DNA of 64,000 nt from the NCBI GenBank assembly GCA_017550025.1, contig JAFYLU010000084.1, positions 1-64,000 of the forward strand. The letters run 5' to 3'. A program made the position numbers and the translations under genes. The notes beneath the pieces are model-generated. The model was not told the DNA's origin. It did not search any database and saw only the letters and a list, made by a program, of their open reading frames with translations. How positions within the stretch are numbered: position 1 is the stretch's first letter; each line of letters begins with the position of its first letter. Source of the DNA: Bacteroidales bacterium. GTDB lineage: Bacteria > Bacteroidota > Bacteroidia > Bacteroidales > UBA932. Of the stretch, positions 16,129-23,709 are shown piece by piece.

Positions 16129-18285
16129 ATGAAGCATATCAGATATTTCATTGGAATCATTGCGGGTATTCTCCTTCTGACGGCATGTTCAGACAGAAAT
16201 CCCGAAGCAGTCACAGACATGCTGGACAGGATCGGAGGCGAAGGTGCATCCGGACTTTTCGAGACACGCATATCCAGAAGCATTTCTGAAAACGGGGAAG
16301 ATACCTTCATCATAGGTTCGAGAAATGGCAGGCCCTACATCCAGGGCAGTTCATTGAGCGCCCTGACTACAGGAATAGGATGGTATCTGAACCATTATGC
16401 CCACATCAATATATCATGGAACAATCTGACAGCAGACCTTAAGACCGCCGTCCTTCCTCTGCCCGAAAAAGAGGAGAAAAGGGTCAGTTCTGCTGTCCAC
16501 AGATACTATCTGAACTATTGTACGTTCTCATATTCCATGGCCTTCTGGGAAAAAGACAGATGGCAGAAGGAAATTGACTGGATGGCCCTGCACGGCATAA
16601 ACATGCCGCTGATGCTTGTAGGTACCGATGTGGTTTGGAAGAATATGCTCGAAGAGGCAGGATACAGCGACGAAGAGACCGACGGCTTCATAGCAGGTCC
16701 GGGATTCCAGGCATGGTGGCTGATGAACAATCTCGAAGGATGGGGTGGTCCTAACCCGGACTGGTGGTATGAAAGGCAGGAAGACCTGTGCAGATTCATT
16801 CTCGGAAGGATGCGCGAACTGGGAATGGAGCCTGTACTCCCCGGCTACAGCGGAATGCTTCCGAACAATGCTGCGGAAAAGATGGGAGTAAACGTTTCAG
16901 ACCCGGGACATTGGTGCGCTGCATTCAGAAGGCCGGCATTCCTGCAGCCTGTTGACGAAAGATTCGGAGAGATCGCCCGGATGTATTACCGCCATCTTGA
17001 AGATCTGATGGGAAAGTCAAGATATTACAGCATGGATCCTTTCCATGAAGGAGGAAGTACGGAAGGCGTAGATGTCAAGGCCGCATACAAGGCGATCTAC
17101 GACCAGATGAAGGCTCACTCTCCTGAAGCCTCGTGGGTGATACAGAGCTGGCAGGAAAACCCTCGCAGGGAAGCCCTCGAAGCTGTTCCGCAGGGAGGAT
17201 ATGTGATCCTTGACCTTTTCTCCGACGGATCTCCAAAATGGCATGACGGATATGAGGGACATGACTTCCTTTGGTGCATGCTCCACAATTTCGGAGGGCG
17301 TACCGGAATGCACGGACGCCTGGCATCCACCATGGAGGGATATTTCGATGCACTTGAAAAGTATACGGAAACCATGAAAGGCATCGGAGCCACTCCTGAA
17401 GGAATTGAGACCAATCCTATTCTCTACGACGCCCTCTATGAGCTTCCATGGATGAGGAAGGAAGAATGCAGCGAATGGGTAAGCAGCTACACATCAGCAA
17501 GATACGGCATCAGTAGCAAAACGATGGAAGAGGCATGGAAGCTGCTTGCAGACTCGGTACTGGACTGTCCTACAGACCAGCAGGGCGTGAGCGAAGCGGT
17601 CGTATGTGCCCGTCCGTCCCTGAATGTAAAGTCGGTTTCGGAGTGGAGCACATGCAGGATCTATCATGATCCGGCTATGGTAAGACAGGCGGCAGCAGCC
17701 ATGCTGAAGGAAAAGGAGAATCTGGCCGGAGATCCCGACTACGGGCATGATGTTGTGGATGTAGTCCGCCAGGCCCTTACGGACTCGTCATATTTCCTTC
17801 TTGAAAGGATTGCGGAATGTCATGAGATTGGCGACAGGAAAGGTTTCCGCGAAAGCTATGAAGCTTTTCTGGAAATGATAACCGACATGGACAGGCTCCT
17901 CTCATCTACAGAGCTATTTTCGATGCAGAGGTGGATTTCATCCGCAAGGGGCGTATGCGACGAAGCAGAAGGAACTACAGAAGAAGACAGGGACTGGATG
18001 GAATGGAATGCCAGGACATTGATAAGTACATGGGGGCCGGAAGGAGCTGCAGAGAAAGGACATCTTCACGACTATTCCAACAGGCAATGGGGAGGAATGC
18101 TGAAGAGTTTCTATCTTCCGAGATGGGAAATGTTCTTCAAAGCCCTGGAAAATGGGAAGCCGGTCCCTGAATCATCGGAATGGTTCAGGATCGAAGAATC
18201 ATGGACCCGCCGTACAGATATCCCGGAGGCCGGCATGGAAAATCCGGCAGATATAGCCGAAGAACTTTACACAAAATACTTTTAG
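16129..18285 (+). CDS. Alpha-N-acetylglucosaminidase, GH89 (NAGLU-like)
   Basis: A 718-residue lipoprotein (signal ending LLTACSD) of the NAGLU family, which removes terminal alpha-linked GlcNAc from heparan sulfate or mucin-type glycans. It has the N-terminal alpha/beta domain (Y.QG.S..AL..G..WYL), the (beta/alpha)8 barrel (RYYLNYCTFSYSMAFW; LHGINMPLML; GPNPDWW; LPGYSGMLP) and the helical C-terminal domain. By alignment with human NAGLU and clostridial GH89 the catalytic glutamates are E307 (DPFHEGG) and E424 (PEGIETNP). Start ATG 16129 gives a proper signal; the upstream start is TTG. It lies in the periplasm or on the surface and heads a four-gene run. Confidence 0.93.
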   Translation: MKHIRYFIGIIAGILLLTACSDRNPEAVTDMLDRIGGEGASGLFETRISRSISENGEDTFIIGSRNGRPYIQGSSLSALTTGIGWYLNHYAHINISWNNLTADLKTAVLPLPEKEEKRVSSAVHRYYLNYCTFSYSMAFWEKDRWQKEIDWMALHGINMPLMLVGTDVVWKNMLEEAGYSDEETDGFIAGPGFQAWWLMNNLEGWGGPNPDWWYERQEDLCRFILGRMRELGMEPVLPGYSGMLPNNAAEKMGVNVSDPGHWCAAFRRPAFLQPVDERFGEIARMYYRHLEDLMGKSRYYSMDPFHEGGSTEGVDVKAAYKAIYDQMKAHSPEASWVIQSWQENPRREALEAVPQGGYVILDLFSDGSPKWHDGYEGHDFLWCMLHNFGGRTGMHGRLASTMEGYFDALEKYTETMKGIGATPEGIETNPILYDALYELPWMRKEECSEWVSSYTSARYGISSKTMEEAWKLLADSVLDCPTDQQGVSEAVVCARPSLNVKSVSEWSTCRIYHDPAMVRQAAAAMLKEKENLAGDPDYGHDVVDVVRQALTDSSYFLLERIAECHEIGDRKGFRESYEAFLEMITDMDRLLSSTELFSMQRWISSARGVCDEAEGTTEEDRDWMEWNARTLISTWGPEGAAEKGHLHDYSNRQWGGMLKSFYLPRWEMFFKALENGKPVPESSEWFRIEESWTRRTDIPEAGMENPADIAEELYTKYF

Positions 18286-18294
18286 ATTGCTGCA

Positions 18295-18894
18295 ATGACA
18301 GATATTCCTATAGAAAGACATCCGCTCGAACCTTTTCTGCCGGATGGGGCCCGCATCCTTATGTTAGGAAGCTTTCCTCCTGCACGCAAGAGATGGTCGA
18401 TGGACTTCTTCTACCCGAACTGGATAAACGACATGTGGAGGATATGGGGGCTCATCTTCTTTGACGACAGGGAGCATTTCGTCGCGGAAGATGGTGAAGG
18501 CAACAGGACAAGACGATTCGACAAGGACAAGTGCGCCGGATTTGCAGCGGAACGGGGAATAGCCATGTATGACACTGCCTGCGAAGTACGCCGTCTGAAA
18601 GACAATGCTTCAGACAAGTTCCTCGAGATCGTGAAGGCTACCGACCTGAAAGCCCTTCTTGAACGCATTCCGGACTGCAGGGCCGTAGTCACAACGGGGC
18701 AGAAGGCCACAGATGTCCTGACAGGCACTTTCGGCCACGAGGAACCGAAGGTCGGCCAATTCACGGAATTCGAGACCGGAGGCAGACGTTTCAGGCACTG
18801 GAGAATGCCCTCGTCTTCGAGAGCCTATCCTATGGCATTGGAGAAAAAAGCCGGATTCTACAAGGAAATGTTCACATATGAAAATCAAATATAA
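18295..18894 (+). CDS. Uracil-DNA glycosylase superfamily protein
   Basis: A 199-residue protein of the UDG fold. Motif 1 is LMLGSFPPARKRWSMDFFYPN, and the C-terminal substrate loop is MPSSSRAYPM (in place of the HPSP/SPS of other UDG families). A central VVTTGQKATDVL strand fits the fold. Members remove deaminated bases such as uracil or hypoxanthine from DNA; which base this one prefers is not readable. It starts 9 bases after the GH89 stop and ends 6 bases before DPP11, an odd functional mix within one transcript. Confidence 0.8.
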   Translation: MTDIPIERHPLEPFLPDGARILMLGSFPPARKRWSMDFFYPNWINDMWRIWGLIFFDDREHFVAEDGEGNRTRRFDKDKCAGFAAERGIAMYDTACEVRRLKDNASDKFLEIVKATDLKALLERIPDCRAVVTTGQKATDVLTGTFGHEEPKVGQFTEFETGGRRFRHWRMPSSSRAYPMALEKKAGFYKEMFTYENQI

Positions 18895-18900
18895 TCTTAT

Positions 18901-21033
18901 ATGAAGAAAAGTTTCAGATTCATTATGACGGCAATGCTGGCCATTGCCGGAATGACGGCAAAGGCAGACGAAGGAATGTGGCTGCCGTCACTGATCTCGC
19001 AGAGGATCGTTGACATGCAGGAAAAGGGATTCAGGCTCGATGCCGAGGACCTTTACAGCGTCAATCAGGCCTCACTCAAGGATGCGGTAGTGCTCTTCGG
19101 AAGAGGATGCACCGGTGAGCTTATTTCTCCGGAAGGACTTCTGCTGACCAACCATCACTGCGGTTACGGCCAGATCCAGCAGCACAGCAGCGTGGAACAC
19201 GACTACCTCAAGGACGGATTCTGGGCAATGAGTCGTGAAGAGGAGCTTCCGAACAAGGGATTGAGCGTCAGTTTCCTTGAAAGAATGAAAGATGTGACAG
19301 CACTGGTCCTGGAAGGCTGCCAGGCTGGAATGAGCGAGGAAGATAGAGTAGAAATCGTCAAGAAGAACAGCCAGGCCATCATCGACGAGGCTGTCAAGGA
19401 GGGCAAGGGCCTCAGGGCCACCGTGGAAGCCCTTTACTATGGCAACCAGTACTTCCTTTTCATTTACAGGCAGTATGAAGATGTCAGACTGGTAGGTGCA
19501 CCACCTTCATCTATAGGCAAATTCGGTGGCGACACAGACAACTGGATGTGGCCGCGCCATACCGGTGACTTCTCCATGTTCCGCATCTACGCCGACAAGG
19601 ACAACAACCCTGCCCCATATTCAAAGGACAATGTCCCTTACCGTCCGAAGAAATATTTCCACATATCGACCAAGGGCGTACAGGAAGGGGACTTCACATT
19701 CATATACGGATTTCCTGGACGCACCCAGGAATATCTGCATTCGGCAGGTGTGAGATATATCGAAGAGATTTCAGACCCGCACAAGATCCATCTCCGCACA
19801 TTGAGGCTCGACATCATGAACCGTCATCAGGCGGAAAGCCAGAAGGTGAGGATACAGTATTCTTCAAAGAACGCCAATGTAGCCAATGCCTGGAAGAAAT
19901 GGCAGGGCGAGGTCAAGGGCATCAAGAAGATGAAGACCGTGCAGACCAAGCAGGAATTTGAGGCGGCATTCGCAAAATGGGCAAAAGGCGGAGAATTTGA
20001 CGGCGTGACCGACAGGCTTGCAGCCATATATGCCGAGCTCGAACCGTATCAGTTCGCTACTGATTACTATACGGAGACAGTCCGCACAATAGAGATCGCC
20101 AACTTTGCGATGAGCATAGCACGACTCTTCATCCAGGAGGATTCACTCGTGACATTCGATAACGCGAAGGCATCGGAACTTGCTGAATCATTCTACAAGG
20201 ACTGGCATCTCCCTATCGACAAGGAGTCGTTTACGGCTGTCATGAACGAATATGAGAAGAATGTGCCAGCAGAATTCAAACCTGCATATTACAAGGAGAA
20301 GCTAGCGGAGTACGGTTCTGTCGAGGCATGGGCGGAAGACATGTTCACAAGCTCGCTCTTTACTGATCCGGCAAAGACTGCCTCACTCTCCCCTGCAGAC
20401 AAGGAGAGAGTAATGTCAGATCCTGCAACCGTATTCTTCAACGAATTCCTGAAATGGTACTATGCAGATGTCCTGCCTGTGACAACCCGCCTTAACCAGG
20501 AACTTCAGCTTGTATACCGCGATTATATGCGCGGACAGATGGCATATTGCCGCACCCAGAGAATACCGAAGGCATTCTATCCTGACGCAAACCTCACCCT
20601 CCGCGTGGCATACGGACACATCAAGGGATACTCCCCTGCCGACGGCACATACTATCTCCCGTCATCTACAATCAAGGGTATCATGGAGAAGGACAACCCT
20701 GAAATCTTCGACTACAACATCCCGCAGCGCCTGCGTGACATCTACGCTACCAAGGACTACGGACGTTGGACGGATGCATCAGGAGAGGTTCCAGTGTGCT
20801 TCATCGCGACAAACCACACCACCGGAGGCAACTCCGGCAGCCCTGTGATCAATGCAGACGGAGACCTTATCGGACTGAACTTCGACAGGGTATGGGAGGG
20901 TACTATGAGCGACATCGTCTTTGACCCGGAGATATGCCGCAACATAGCCCTTGACATCCGTTACGTCCTCTTTACAATCGAGAAGATCGGCGAGGCAGAC
21001 TATCTTTTTGACGAAATGACATTTACAGAATAA
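18901..21033 (+). CDS. S46 family dipeptidyl peptidase, DPP11 type (Asp/Glu-specific)
   Basis: A 710-residue periplasmic serine exopeptidase with a signal peptide (to about residue 22) that cuts dipeptides from N-termini. The chymotrypsin-like triad is His85 (LTNHHCGYG), Asp223 (PRHTGDFS) and Ser645 (GGNSGSP). Arg663 (LNFDRVWEGTMSD) stands 18 residues after the serine, where Porphyromonas DPP11 has Arg673, the residue that selects acidic P1 side chains; DPP7 has Gly there. Length matches the family (about 710-720). It feeds dipeptide uptake in amino-acid-fermenting Bacteroidales. It is third in the GH89-UDG-DPP11-NYN run. Confidence 0.93.
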   Translation: MKKSFRFIMTAMLAIAGMTAKADEGMWLPSLISQRIVDMQEKGFRLDAEDLYSVNQASLKDAVVLFGRGCTGELISPEGLLLTNHHCGYGQIQQHSSVEHDYLKDGFWAMSREEELPNKGLSVSFLERMKDVTALVLEGCQAGMSEEDRVEIVKKNSQAIIDEAVKEGKGLRATVEALYYGNQYFLFIYRQYEDVRLVGAPPSSIGKFGGDTDNWMWPRHTGDFSMFRIYADKDNNPAPYSKDNVPYRPKKYFHISTKGVQEGDFTFIYGFPGRTQEYLHSAGVRYIEEISDPHKIHLRTLRLDIMNRHQAESQKVRIQYSSKNANVANAWKKWQGEVKGIKKMKTVQTKQEFEAAFAKWAKGGEFDGVTDRLAAIYAELEPYQFATDYYTETVRTIEIANFAMSIARLFIQEDSLVTFDNAKASELAESFYKDWHLPIDKESFTAVMNEYEKNVPAEFKPAYYKEKLAEYGSVEAWAEDMFTSSLFTDPAKTASLSPADKERVMSDPATVFFNEFLKWYYADVLPVTTRLNQELQLVYRDYMRGQMAYCRTQRIPKAFYPDANLTLRVAYGHIKGYSPADGTYYLPSSTIKGIMEKDNPEIFDYNIPQRLRDIYATKDYGRWTDASGEVPVCFIATNHTTGGNSGSPVINADGDLIGLNFDRVWEGTMSDIVFDPEICRNIALDIRYVLFTIEKIGEADYLFDEMTFTE

Positions 21034-21037
21034 AGCC

Positions 21038-21643
21038 ATGGCACACGCAGACAACCTATCAATAGGAGTATTCATAGACGGAGGCTACTTTGCAAAGATC
21101 GATGAAGGTCTTGCAAGGAAGAAGATGGGAAAGGTCAATGTCAAGGGCCTGTTCAGGTTCATTCCCGAGATCATCGCAAAAGAAACAGGCATTGACCGCA
21201 AGCTTCTGTATATTACAGAGGCACATTATTACAGAGGCCGCTTCCGCGCCACAGACGCAGACAACAGGAACCTTCTGTTTCAGGAACGCCAATTCGAAGA
21301 CTCGCTCATCGAGAATGACATAATCTTCCACTACAAGCACCTTCGTCCCAACCCGTCAGGAGGAGTGATAGAGAAGGGAGTGGACACATGGTTTGCCCTC
21401 GACACATACGAGCTTACATTGTACAGGGAGTTCGACTATGTGGTCCTGATCAGCGGAGATGCTGATCACGAGATGCTTGCCCGCAAGCTGAAGGCCATCA
21501 AGACCCACACGATACTCCTCACATGGGATCCGGCATGCACCGGTTCGACATCCAGATTCTTAAGCGAAGAGGTATGCACACACATCGACATCATGAAGCT
21601 TGCAGCAAAGGACCCGGAAATACTGAAGCATATCACCATCTGA
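21038..21643 (+). CDS. NYN domain (PIN-like) protein
   Basis: A 201-residue protein with the NYN/LabA (DUF88) fold: IGVFIDGGYF at the N-terminus with the first metal-binding Asp, a central KGVDTWFALDTYEL with a second acidic site, and VVLISGDADHEMLARKL with the third. Family members are metal-dependent ribonucleases or predicted ones. It begins 4 bases after the DPP11 stop and is the last gene of the run; a 15-base perfect palindrome follows 27 bases later. The RNA target is unknown. Confidence 0.85.
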   Translation: MAHADNLSIGVFIDGGYFAKIDEGLARKKMGKVNVKGLFRFIPEIIAKETGIDRKLLYITEAHYYRGRFRATDADNRNLLFQERQFEDSLIENDIIFHYKHLRPNPSGGVIEKGVDTWFALDTYELTLYREFDYVVLISGDADHEMLARKLKAIKTHTILLTWDPACTGSTSRFLSEEVCTHIDIMKLAAKDPEILKHITI

Positions 21644-21670
21644 TAAAAAATCCGTTGAAATTTTATGACT

Positions 21671-21707
21671 TGCCCCCATTGTGCCACAGACAGGCACAAT
21701 GGGGGCA
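21671..21707. repeat. Perfect 15-base inverted repeat abutting a -7 box
   Basis: TGCCCCCATTGTGCC, 7-base loop and GGCACAATGGGGGCA pair perfectly. The right arm ends at the base before the TATCTTTG promoter box (21708), so the palindrome occupies the -33 region. It may terminate the NYN transcript, bind a regulator of the small downstream gene, or both. Confidence 0.8.
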
Positions 21708-21715
21708 TATCTTTG
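21708..21715 (+). promoter_or_regulatory. -7 box of the mini-ORF
   Basis: TATCTTTG matches TAnnTTTG, 28 bases before the GGAGG-preceded ATG at 21744. Confidence 0.55.
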
Positions 21716-21743
21716 CAGCATAATCTTAAAAACGGAGGTAAAT

Positions 21744-21869
21744 ATGTGGCTCGCAGTAATTTTATTCGTAAGTCTTTCAGTAGAGATCTTAAGCTACCTT
21801 ACAGGTGGAAATACAAATGAAAACATCAAGGGAAAGCATATTGAAAAGCCATCGCCGGAAACTGTATGA
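21744..21869 (+). CDS. Small membrane protein, 41 residues
   Basis: The frame begins at ATG after an unusually good Shine-Dalgarno (GGAGG, 5-6 bases upstream) and its own -7 box. Residues 2-19 form one hydrophobic helix (WLAVILFVSLSVEILSYL), followed by a polar tail (GGNTNENIKGKHIEKPSPETV). The stop codon lies inside a symmetrical hairpin (21852-21883). I know no family; promoter, ribosome site and amphipathic logic make it a plausible real gene. Confidence 0.55.
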   Translation: MWLAVILFVSLSVEILSYLTGGNTNENIKGKHIEKPSPETV

Positions 21870-21883
21870 ACAGAATCCGGCGA
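21852..21883 (+). repeat. Symmetrical hairpin overlapping the mini-ORF stop
   Basis: TCGCCGGA / TCCGGCGA (8 bp), an AA/AA internal loop, then CTGT / ACAG (4 bp) around ATGA. The ORF's TGA lies in the apical loop. No T-tract follows, so it is not a standard terminator. Confidence 0.7.
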
Positions 21884-21954
21884 CATGCAGGAAAGGTGAA
21901 ATATGGTGAGCCTCAGCGTCTGGTTGGCCTTACCACTGCCCGAGGACGAAAGTG

Positions 21955-23037
21955 TCACTTCACTTTCACAATCTCTACCGGCTGCTGCTGGACCTGATCC
22001 AGAGGATGCGACTGGTACTTGATCTTTCTGAAATCAATGTCCATGAGGTCAATACATCTGATATTGCTGTTCCAGGCAGTCCTGTAGTAGAATTTCATGG
22101 CAGTCTGGTCAGTAGCTGAAGTGAACTGGGTTGCGCTTGGGAGGCCTTTCGGTATATCCGCCCTCGCATGCTGGCTTCCGATAGGGATGTCGAAATTGTT
22201 CAATATGTGGAAAGCCTGCACAACTGTCTCAAATCCGGTTTCCCATACCGGTGCCGTAGTCTGGTAGAATGTCGCTCTCACGAATCTTGAAGGAGAGGTG
22301 AAGTCGCCAGGAAGCCCGAGCATTCCGCTTCCGTGTCCCAGAGCCTTCAATGTGATACCGGGCACAATGGTGTTGTCTGGGGCTGATCCCGGCTCGAGAT
22401 TCACATAATTGTTGAGGTTTGTCATATGCCATTGGAATCCGGGAGCATTTGTAAGTACACCGAGCTTGTTCTCATAAAAGTGCGGCACTCCCCCTACGAC
22501 TTCCAGCACGACCATACGTCCGTCAGGCTGGGCGATTCTCCAGTGGACTGCTCCAATCTTGCTGTCCAGAGTGACCAGACAGACCTCATCCATGGCATCC
22601 TTAAGCTGGTCTATTGAGGAAAACTGCGAGAGCACCCATGAGACAAACTGCATGTCACAGATGGTATTTTCATCCTGTTTCTTGTCATATGGTGCATATT
22701 CCCCATATTGAGGGAAGAAGAAAAGTCCGGCTGCAAGCCCAGCCTCATTGACACCCTCCACGATGAACGGTTCGTATTCCGTATAAATGCCTACATATCC
22801 ATATACCGCCTTATATTTGAGACCGTTCTCTCCCGTAGGGGTATATGATTGATGTGCATGGCCGCGTGGAGCGACAACATATCCGCACTGCATAGGGGTC
22901 GCAGCCCATTCCACTGTCCTGGCAACTACCCGGCTGCCATTTGCAGAATTGAGCGATATACCTGTACATGCGTCTGATTCTGTCGCATATATGGCTCCTA
23001 TGACCATAAAAGCGAGCAAAGCTATAATGCGTTTCAT
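21955..23037 (-). CDS. Linear amide C-N hydrolase, choloylglycine hydrolase family
   Basis: A 360-residue Ntn hydrolase of the bile salt hydrolase / penicillin V acylase family. A Sec signal is followed by SDA-Cys24, which becomes the N-terminal nucleophile after cleavage. Arg40 (ARTVEW), an Asn in LTNAPGF and an Arg in SPSRFVR match the active-site positions. The residue usually Asp after the Arg is Glu (RTVEW), as in acylase-like members, so conjugated bile salts, penicillin V or other N-acyl amides are all possible. The ATG at 23037 gives a clean signal peptide. It is exported. Downstream, a GAAAGTG/CACTTTC repeat spans its 3' end. Confidence 0.88.
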   Translation of the reverse strand: MKRIIALLAFMVIGAIYATESDACTGISLNSANGSRVVARTVEWAATPMQCGYVVAPRGHAHQSYTPTGENGLKYKAVYGYVGIYTEYEPFIVEGVNEAGLAAGLFFFPQYGEYAPYDKKQDENTICDMQFVSWVLSQFSSIDQLKDAMDEVCLVTLDSKIGAVHWRIAQPDGRMVVLEVVGGVPHFYENKLGVLTNAPGFQWHMTNLNNYVNLEPGSAPDNTIVPGITLKALGHGSGMLGLPGDFTSPSRFVRATFYQTTAPVWETGFETVVQAFHILNNFDIPIGSQHARADIPKGLPSATQFTSATDQTAMKFYYRTAWNSNIRCIDLMDIDFRKIKYQSHPLDQVQQQPVEIVKVK

Positions 23038-23095
23038 ATCTTTAACAATTTTAAAGTTCTGCCGCTGATATTGCAAGGTCCGAGCCAACAGGCAC

Positions 23096-23127
23096 AAAAA
23101 AAGGCCGTTCCTTTTCAGGGACGGCCT
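23096..23127 (-). terminator. Intrinsic terminator of the DUF4332 gene
   Basis: On the minus strand AGGCCGTCCC pairs with GGAACGGCCT (one wobble) and runs into a T7 tract. Confidence 0.85.
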
Positions 23128-23145
23128 CATATATGTCAGACAGGT

Positions 23146-23553
23146 CTAATATGTCATTGTTCCAGGAAGTTCCTTCGCGCAGTCGATCATCTTCTGAATC
23201 TCCTTTACAACAGGAACGCGGCGCACAAGATGCTTCTCCTCGTTTACTTCAAGAACCTTTGCTGCAAGATTCTCGGCATTGCGGTGAGCAAGTTCCTTGA
23301 CTGTATCAACACCGGCAGCCTCAAGAAGCTCTGCGAACTGCGGGCCGATTCCCTTTACACGGTAAAGGTCAGCGTGATTGCACCATTTGAGAATAAGCTT
23401 GCCTGGAATTCCTGTCTCCTCCTCAAGAGCCTTACGGCCTGCAGGAGATGCACATCTGTCGAGAAGCTGTGCTGCAGTATTCAAACCGGCAGCTGTAAGT
23501 TTTTCGGCGTAAGCAGCACCTACGCCTTCAATGTCGATTACTTTGTAAGCCAT
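23146..23553 (-). CDS. DUF4332 helix-hairpin-helix protein
   Basis: A 135-residue soluble protein with two helix-hairpin-helix units: IEGVGAAYAEKLTAAGLNTAAQLL (residues 8-31) and VKGIGPQFAELLEAAGVDTVKEL (about 64-87), the pattern of DUF4332. Such motifs bind DNA or RNA backbones non-specifically; a precise role is unknown. It stands alone, with its own terminator and a gap of about 150 bases to the divergent GH9 gene. Confidence 0.85.
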   Translation of the reverse strand: MAYKVIDIEGVGAAYAEKLTAAGLNTAAQLLDRCASPAGRKALEEETGIPGKLILKWCNHADLYRVKGIGPQFAELLEAAGVDTVKELAHRNAENLAAKVLEVNEEKHLVRRVPVVKEIQKMIDCAKELPGTMTY

Positions 23554-23675
23554 AGTATCAGTTTTAAGTGTTTATTGATTTCCTAATGTCTCCCAAAATT
23601 ATATATAATTCCCGAAACCGACAAAAGATAGGCAATATTTTCTCAAATATTTGAAACATATATGTTTAATTATCA

Positions 23676-23683
23676 TAAATTTG
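23676..23683 (+). promoter_or_regulatory. -7 box of the GH9 gene
   Basis: TAAATTTG lies 26 bases before the ATG. TTTG at 23650-23653 is a possible -33 at 22-base spacing. Confidence 0.5.
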
Positions 23684-23709
23684 TATCTGCCACATAATCA
23701 ACACAAACT

